Origin: Norana najaformis
Taxonomy: Eukaryota; Annelida; Clitellata; Crassiclitellata; Hormogastridae
DNA length: 64,000 nucleotides
Assembly (NCBI GenBank): GCA_964023275.1
Contig: OZ029928.1
Location: 20,435,686 to 20,499,685, forward strand
Direction of reading: 5' to 3'
This document shows, piece by piece, positions 60,619 to 64,000 of this stretch. Position 1 is the stretch's first letter, and every line of letters begins with the position of its first letter. Position numbers and translations under genes: made by a program. The notes under the pieces are model-generated. The model had not been told where the DNA came from, did no database searches, and saw only the letters and a program-made list of their open reading frames with translations.

Positions 60619-63589
60619 GAGAAAGAGACAGAGAGATGGATAGCGATGACGAGAGCGAGATAGGGAGTAAAACGTTTAGTGCTGTGTAGTTTTGACACTT
60701 CTTAGGCATTGTATTTTCTTCTGCAGGACGTCTGGGGCCGGCCGTGCTGCGCTTTCTCCAATGGGATCCCGGAGTGCAAGTCAGGAAACAAGAAGCACAA
60801 AAGACAAGGTGTCGTCAAGAGAGCAGCAGCTCATGGCACCAAATCCAGATGATGAAAAGGAAGTTTCAGAGGCTGAGGTCGAAAAGAAGACCAAGTCACT
60901 GATGGAGGAATACTTGCATGGCCATGATATCAAGGTAAGCTGTTCTTCTTTCGTGAGTCCTTTGCACAGTGATGATGTTCAAGTTGGTCTAGCATGTAGT
61001 CTAAGGGAATCGAGCTGGTATAATTGCAAATGGTCAGATATTAGAGAGAAAGCTGGACAGATTGTTTTGTGTGCAGAATGGCTGCATTCATCATCTTTGT
61101 GTCTTGTCTCTGTAGGAGGCGGCATTATGTGTCGAAGAGTTGGGTTCAAAGTCCCTTCGGCATTTTGTCTACCATTCCCTTCTGCAGAATCTGGAGAGAA
61201 CGACTCAAGCACGAAACTTCACGGGGAAGCTTCATCTCCACCTAGTCAAAACAAAGCGGATGAAAATTGACCATTATGTCGAAGGTCTTCGTTGCATCTT
61301 GGAGTTTGCAGATGAAATGGTGATTGACATTCCGCGCATTTGGGTATATCTTGGCGAGCTCATCGGCCCCATGATTGAAGATGGTACTGTGCCGCTGACA
61401 TTCCTCCGAGCGGCCTGTCACCCTCTGTTGGCCTGCGACAAAGCAGGCGTTGTTGTCAGTCAGGTGCTGCATGAAGCGTCACGTGTGCTGGTTAGTACGA
61501 ATTTTCAGTTGACTCTCTCGTCAGGCATCATCAGTTAATCGCAGAAGTTTCTAAGAATTAGACGTATACATATATACATACATGCATACATACATACGTA
61601 CATTTGTGTGTGTGTACTTGCGATGAAGCACTTCTTAGAAGTATTTGTTTTAGGTGTGTCTTGCTGCATGCATACATTCAGAAGAACATCCAGCACTGAT
61701 AGAGTGGCAAGGCAGACTGGATATTTCTAATGAAAGCTGTTTCATTAGTACGTCATCTTTATTCGTGTAGTTTTTTAGCATTATCCTCATGGGTGACTTA
61801 GTTCTTGGTGATCCCCTCATGGGTGACTTAGTTCTTGGTGAGCCTCATGGGTGACTTAGTTCTTGATGTGAACGATGGCAGTTTCTTTTGTAGGGTCATC
61901 GTGGAGCAGCTGACCTTTGGCAAAAGTCAGGTCTCCGTTGGACGGACTTTATGAAACCAGCTTCAGTAGAATCTTTCATCAAGGATCAGGTATTCATCAG
62001 TTTTCACGTTTTGCTGCTTATTTGGGTTTTAGTCATTTTGAACCCTTTCAACATAGACTAACAGTGGGAGTGGGTAGGGTCTAGAGACTTCATAGAGACA
62101 TCGACGTGGATTTGCTAATTAATCCTGGGAATTTTACTGGCCATTGAAGTGACTGTTAGGTGTATATTGGACACTGTGCAAGTCCTGGTTTTACCATCTG
62201 TGACCAGTTACCATCCTATGCTGAAGGTTGTTGTTCCATGCTGCCAAGATCCTTGTTCATTCGGTCATCCTGAAGCTCTTTCACTGTCTCCATCCTTGGA
62301 GGCCTGCGAAAATTGTAAGTAGGTTCGTGTCAGTCTTCCTCAACTGTCAGCCTGCATAAATTCTTGCATTTATTGGTTTTAATTTGAAAAAGATTGTGTC
62401 TGCAGTGTCTTATGCTCAAGACAGCTTTGGATTCTTTATCCTCGTGCCTTTTGAGGACGTCAGTCAATGTGGCCTTGAATTGGGAGACCTGGTCGACAGT
62501 CACTGAGTTTTGCTGCTCATGGGGATCAGCAGAAAGAGTGCAAGAAGCGCTGTGACAATTTCCGGTTCAACTGTTATGAACACATTTTGTTTTGTGTTGC
62601 TACAAAGGCAGAAACCAACAGAGGAATGTAAGAAAAGTGTAAAAACTAACGAAGAAGAGCATCGCTGCTCAGCAGCCCGTGGAGCTTTAAGTTGCTGTAC
62701 TCCTGCAGTTGTTACTTAAAATTTAGGTTGGTCTGAAAATTTAATTTTGCAGAAACTTCAGTTTACGGAAGAGCCAGTGTCAGCAGCTTCTGGTTCCAGT
62801 CTTTCTATGGAACAGATTCAGGAACAGCTGACTGAACTTCTCGTTGACTCCAAAACAGACAAGAAGAAACTGTGTGACTGGGTTGGGGTAAGTCATTATG
62901 TTTTAACCCTTGGAATGCCATGCATTTTTATGCACTGATTTCCCCACTTTTTAGGCTTTGGTCTAAATTTTATGTTTTCCTTAGAAACTGTGCAGTCTTC
63001 TCAGCCATGGGGATACGGCTTCAGTGTAAACATGAAAATTAGTTTAAAGTGAATTTGAAAATCATCATTGTTTTTGGGCAGCCCTCAAATGATGAACCAG
63101 CCCCTTCAATGCAGTGAAATTTAGCAGGGATCTCATCTTCCCATGGTTTCTAGACATGACATCAGAACAGATGCCCTCTAGACTTGAAATGTGTTGATTC
63201 ATAAATGCCCCAGACCTGACATCGGTCTGTTTCAAAATGCCCCTAGACCTGGCGTCCTTATGTTCCCAAATACCCTCAAGTTTGAACAACATTGGTCTGT
63301 TTGCAAATGCTGCTGGTACCATAACTGGCCTTGAAAGAAGAAACCAGATAACTTCTACTGATGCCCATGAGAATTAGCACAGAACTATTTGTCAGATGCC
63401 GCTAGATGGCACTTGTTAATATTGATGGGCCATTGATCAGAGCCTGCTATGTTCTGTTTTTCCATGAATACTCAGATATGTTCGTTCTTTAGGAGAGGTT
63501 TGATGCAGAGACATCTCAGAGCAGTTCATTTATTCGTGCCTTTACAACTTCAATCTGCTTTGGTTGTCTACAGAATTGGAAGCCAGGTC
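44283..63589 (+). CDS. eIF4G: eIF4G translation initiation scaffold, 3' end beyond the window
   Basis: Scaffold of the cap-binding complex eIF4F; it bridges eIF4E, eIF4A, PABP and eIF3 in the cytoplasm. 23 coding exons join in phase: 44283-44576, 46684-46734, 47738-47864, 49608-49825, 50341-50950, 54140-54231, 54408-55218, 55457-55590, 55908-56210, 56524-56661, 57092-57151, 57469-57615, 57996-58075, 58358-58520, 58939-59043, 59341-59482, 59771-60011, 60215-60370, 60727-60934, 61116-61490, 61894-61989, 62753-62887 and 63493-63589. About 1594 codons are seen; human eIF4G1 is about 1600, so roughly the last 100 residues (rest of the W2 domain) are outside. Domain order: low-complexity N-terminus, eIF4E site, MIF4G, MA3, W2. 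A possible next acceptor (AATGCAG) ends at 63998. Confidence 0.96.
44955..46425 (+). mobile_element. piggyBac-like transposon remnant in eIF4G intron 1
   Basis: The right end on the minus strand reads TTAACCCTTTAACGACCGCA, a TTAA target followed by a piggyBac-style CCCTTT end; the left region has ACCGACCGCACGG twice (44970-45030). At 45244 a 30-codon frame begins [18 protein letters not shown], resembling the N-terminus of piggyBac-derived transposases, then stops. The interior is not transposase but a ~375-bp tandem repeat. Assignment is inference from the ends and this short frame. Confidence 0.45.
45495..46370. repeat. ~375-bp tandem repeat, two full units and a partial third
   Basis: The phrase AAAGAATGGTGTTTACCTTATG recurs, with changes, at about 45525, 45898 and 46275 (spacing 373 and 377). 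Full units share AATTTTCTTCAGTTTTTA, TCTGTTTGGTTCTATCTGGC and TAGACTGTCTTGAAG. AT-rich, no coding sense, inside the piggyBac-like remnant. Confidence 0.85.
46775..46972. repeat. CTCT/CTGT microsatellite in eIF4G intron 2
   Basis: Begins 40 bases after the exon ending at 46734. Pyrimidine-rich on the sense strand, with GT interruptions. Confidence 0.95.
47283..47475 (+). mobile_element. tRNA-derived SINE in eIF4G intron 2
   Basis: Head: GGTAGCCAACTGGCTAAGGC (A-box-like), CTCTGCTTGTAATGCGGAG (anticodon arm, loop CTTGTAA) and GGTTCGAGCCT (B box). Body: AGGGACCTTGAGCAAGTCCT and CACTGACAGTTGTTCTG. Tail: GTGGTGCTTAATAAATGC then (AAT)n. Pieces of the same family lie at 29.2, 31.6-31.9 and 34.5 kb. 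The loop triplet TGT would suit a tRNA-Thr ancestor. Confidence 0.75.
48620..49480 (+). mobile_element. Decayed LINE RT fragment in eIF4G intron 3
   Basis: Frame-shifted remnants of an RT C-terminal half: [18 protein letters not shown] near 48705, INWAKTKIQ near 48800, then [20 protein letters not shown] (48844-49233) with [17 protein letters not shown] and [20 protein letters not shown]. Several stops and frame changes; ends near a GACGAT tail at 49465-49482. A third LINE type in the window. Confidence 0.75.
50010..50135. repeat. Degenerate 10-14-bp repeat rich in TGACTCATGAC
   Basis: About ten imperfect units of ATGACTCATGACC type in eIF4G intron 4. Three contain a perfect AP-1 site TGACTCA (50019, 50033, 50089). 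Confidence 0.75.
50951..54139 (+). other. eIF4G: eIF4G intron 5 (3.2 kb)
   Basis: Largest eIF4G intron. Contains G10 at 51357-51366, a GGT-rich run at 51420-51450, a LINE-B 3' fragment at 51890-52035, four 18-bp TATCGTCTTCAGTGTC units at 52515-52585, and a GC- and CpG-rich stretch at about 52600-53290 that starts with TATAAATA. No coding exon seen. Confidence 0.6.
51890..52035 (+). mobile_element. LINE-B 3' fragment
   Basis: GATCGTGACCTGGAAGTGGA, CGATTGAGCACTTGTGATTA and TTTTCTGGGCGCTGAAGAAA followed by TTTTACGATTATGATTA, the family-B 3' end. Confidence 0.65.
54140..55590 (+). CDS. eIF4G: eIF4G acidic linker and eIF4E-binding exons
   Basis: Exon 54140-54231 gives a Lys/Asn-rich stretch ending DMDAFIDE, like the KKK...LLDAFKE block of human eIF4G. 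Exon 54408-55218 is a 270-residue acidic Ser/Ala/Val region with six-residue VVSDNA repeats at about 54625-54735. Exon 55457-55590 holds [20 protein letters not shown] followed by [15 protein letters not shown]. This aligns with QWKPLNPEEKKRYDREFLL of human eIF4G1, the eIF4E-binding motif; here the sixth position is Met rather than Leu. Confidence 0.9.
55908..59482 (+). CDS. eIF4G: eIF4G RG-rich linker and MIF4G (eIF4A-binding) domain exons
   Basis: Exon 55908-56210 has Gly-runs with [12 protein letters not shown] and a Gln tract, then [12 protein letters not shown]4G starts in exon 56524-56661 ([36 protein letters not shown]) and continues through [34 protein letters not shown], the [20 protein letters not shown] hallmark, [16 protein letters not shown], and [18 protein letters not shown], ending near [17 protein letters not shown] in 59341-59482. 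All boundaries are GT-AG and in phase. This HEAT-repeat domain binds eIF4A and RNA. Confidence 0.95.
59771..61989 (+). CDS. eIF4G: eIF4G linker and MA3 domain exons
   Basis: Exons 59771-60011 and 60215-60370 give the linker with [34 protein letters not shown] and [10 protein letters not shown], all with clear counterparts in vertebrate eIF4G. Exon 60727-60934 leads into MA3 ([19 protein letters not shown]); 61116-61490 carries [11 protein letters not shown], HHxxL-like helices, [20 protein letters not shown] and [13 protein letters not shown]; 61894-61989 gives [15 protein letters not shown]3 is the second eIF4A-binding HEAT domain of metazoan eIF4G. Confidence 0.93.
60580..60645. repeat. (GA)n microsatellite in eIF4G intron
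   Basis: GAGAGA with GGGA and CAGA interruptions, between the exons ending at 60370 and starting at 60727. Confidence 0.95.
61770..61868. repeat. ~30-bp repeat, three units, in eIF4G intron
   Basis: Three copies of CTCATGGGTGACTTAGTTCT TGGTGA, the last ending just 25 bases before the acceptor of the exon at 61894. Confidence 0.9.
61990..62752 (+). other. eIF4G: eIF4G intron without further recognised content
   Basis: A 763-base intron between the last MA3 exon and the first W2 exon. No exon, repeat or mobile element recognised in it; the 69-codon frame at 62510-62719 has no splice support. Confidence 0.5.
62753..63589 (+). CDS. eIF4G: eIF4G W2 (eIF5C) domain exons, incomplete
   Basis: Exon 62753-62887 ([34 protein letters not shown]) and exon 63493-63589 ([32 protein letters not shown]) match the start of the W2 domain, the Mnk-kinase docking region of vertebrate eIF4G1. 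The second exon ends in phase 1 at a perfect GTAAGT donor. The acidic aromatic C-terminus lies outside the window. Confidence 0.8.
63060..63320. repeat. Degenerate ~40-bp repeat in eIF4G intron
   Basis: Five or six weak units with the words CTAGACCTGACATC, GGTCTGTTTCAAAATGCC and CCCTCAAGTTTG. Non-coding. Confidence 0.5.
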
Positions 63590-64000
63590 GTAAGTAACTT
63601 GAATTTCTGTTGTCTTTGCCTGAAAAGGAAATGATGTCTGATGTCAGTTGTTTAACTGTCCTTGATTTTACCGATAGTCTGTGTTTTGGTCTTTGAATGG
63701 AAACTTGTGTTTGTTCTGTTCTTGTAAGTGTTGTTGTGAAAAGGTCTTTGGCCACAAAGAGCTGCTGAATCTTAGGCAGATCTGAAGAAGGAATTATGCA
63801 GCAGATAATGGACTGGGTGCACGTTTGCTGTTTTGAAGGGTTTATTAAAATGTGCTTGCTTTTATTTTGTGTTTAGATAATAGAACCTTGTCTGCCTCAA
63901 CTAACTCATTGATTTCTCTACGCTTACTGACTCTAGTTAGAAACGACCTTTGATTGATGCTTTGCAAGTAACCCTAACCCTTTGTGATGGCAATGCAGAA

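Overview
The window reads as nuclear DNA of a bilaterian animal, probably an invertebrate. Genes are split into many exons with GT-AG introns (two are GC-AG). Between and inside them lie many simple repeats, minisatellites, truncated non-LTR retrotransposons and tRNA-derived SINEs. A short run of vertebrate-type TTAGGG units is present. I cannot name the species. No prokaryotic feature, CRISPR array or operon was seen.

Four protein-coding genes can be supported. (1) A discoidin domain receptor tyrosine kinase (DDR) on the + strand, exons from 3943 to 18462, with its signal-peptide exon not found. (2) A small gene on the - strand, 28472 down to 24634. It starts MGCGQSK (a myristoylation/palmitoylation signal) and ends in a C1orf21-like SQxEFFRMxDEKI motif; its middle exon is missing. 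(3) ALG3, the ER Dol-P-Man alpha-1,3-mannosyltransferase, on the - strand from 37972 to 32172. (4) eIF4G, the translation initiation scaffold, on the + strand from 44283, running off the right edge; 23 coding exons (about 1594 codons) are visible.

Layout: 1-3.9 kb is repeat-rich DNA without a clear gene, with a LINE 3' end at 1.4 kb. 3.9-18.5 kb is DDR, whose first visible intron is packed with pyrimidine-rich tandem arrays. 18.5-24.6 kb is intergenic, with a 12-bp CCAAT minisatellite, LINE remnants and a pure (CCTG)n tract. 24.6-28.5 kb is the C1orf21-like gene. 28.5-32.2 kb is intergenic with SINEs. 32.2-38.0 kb is ALG3. 38.0-44.3 kb separates ALG3 from eIF4G and holds an almost intact LINE, LINE 3' fragments and an inverted repeat bearing CCAAT and ETS-like motifs. 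44.3-64 kb is eIF4G, with a piggyBac-like remnant, a SINE and a LINE fragment in its introns.

The genes are not one pathway: DDR senses collagen at the cell surface, ALG3 builds the N-glycan precursor in the ER, and eIF4G assembles the cap-binding complex. The divergent ALG3 / eIF4G pair matches the arrangement I recall at human 3q27.1 and may be conserved linkage. I saw no clearly new biological system. The best leads are the tandem CCAAT array, the NF-Y/ETS-bearing inverted repeat, the non-canonical eIF4E-binding motif, the two GC-AG introns of DDR and the G-quadruplex-prone array.
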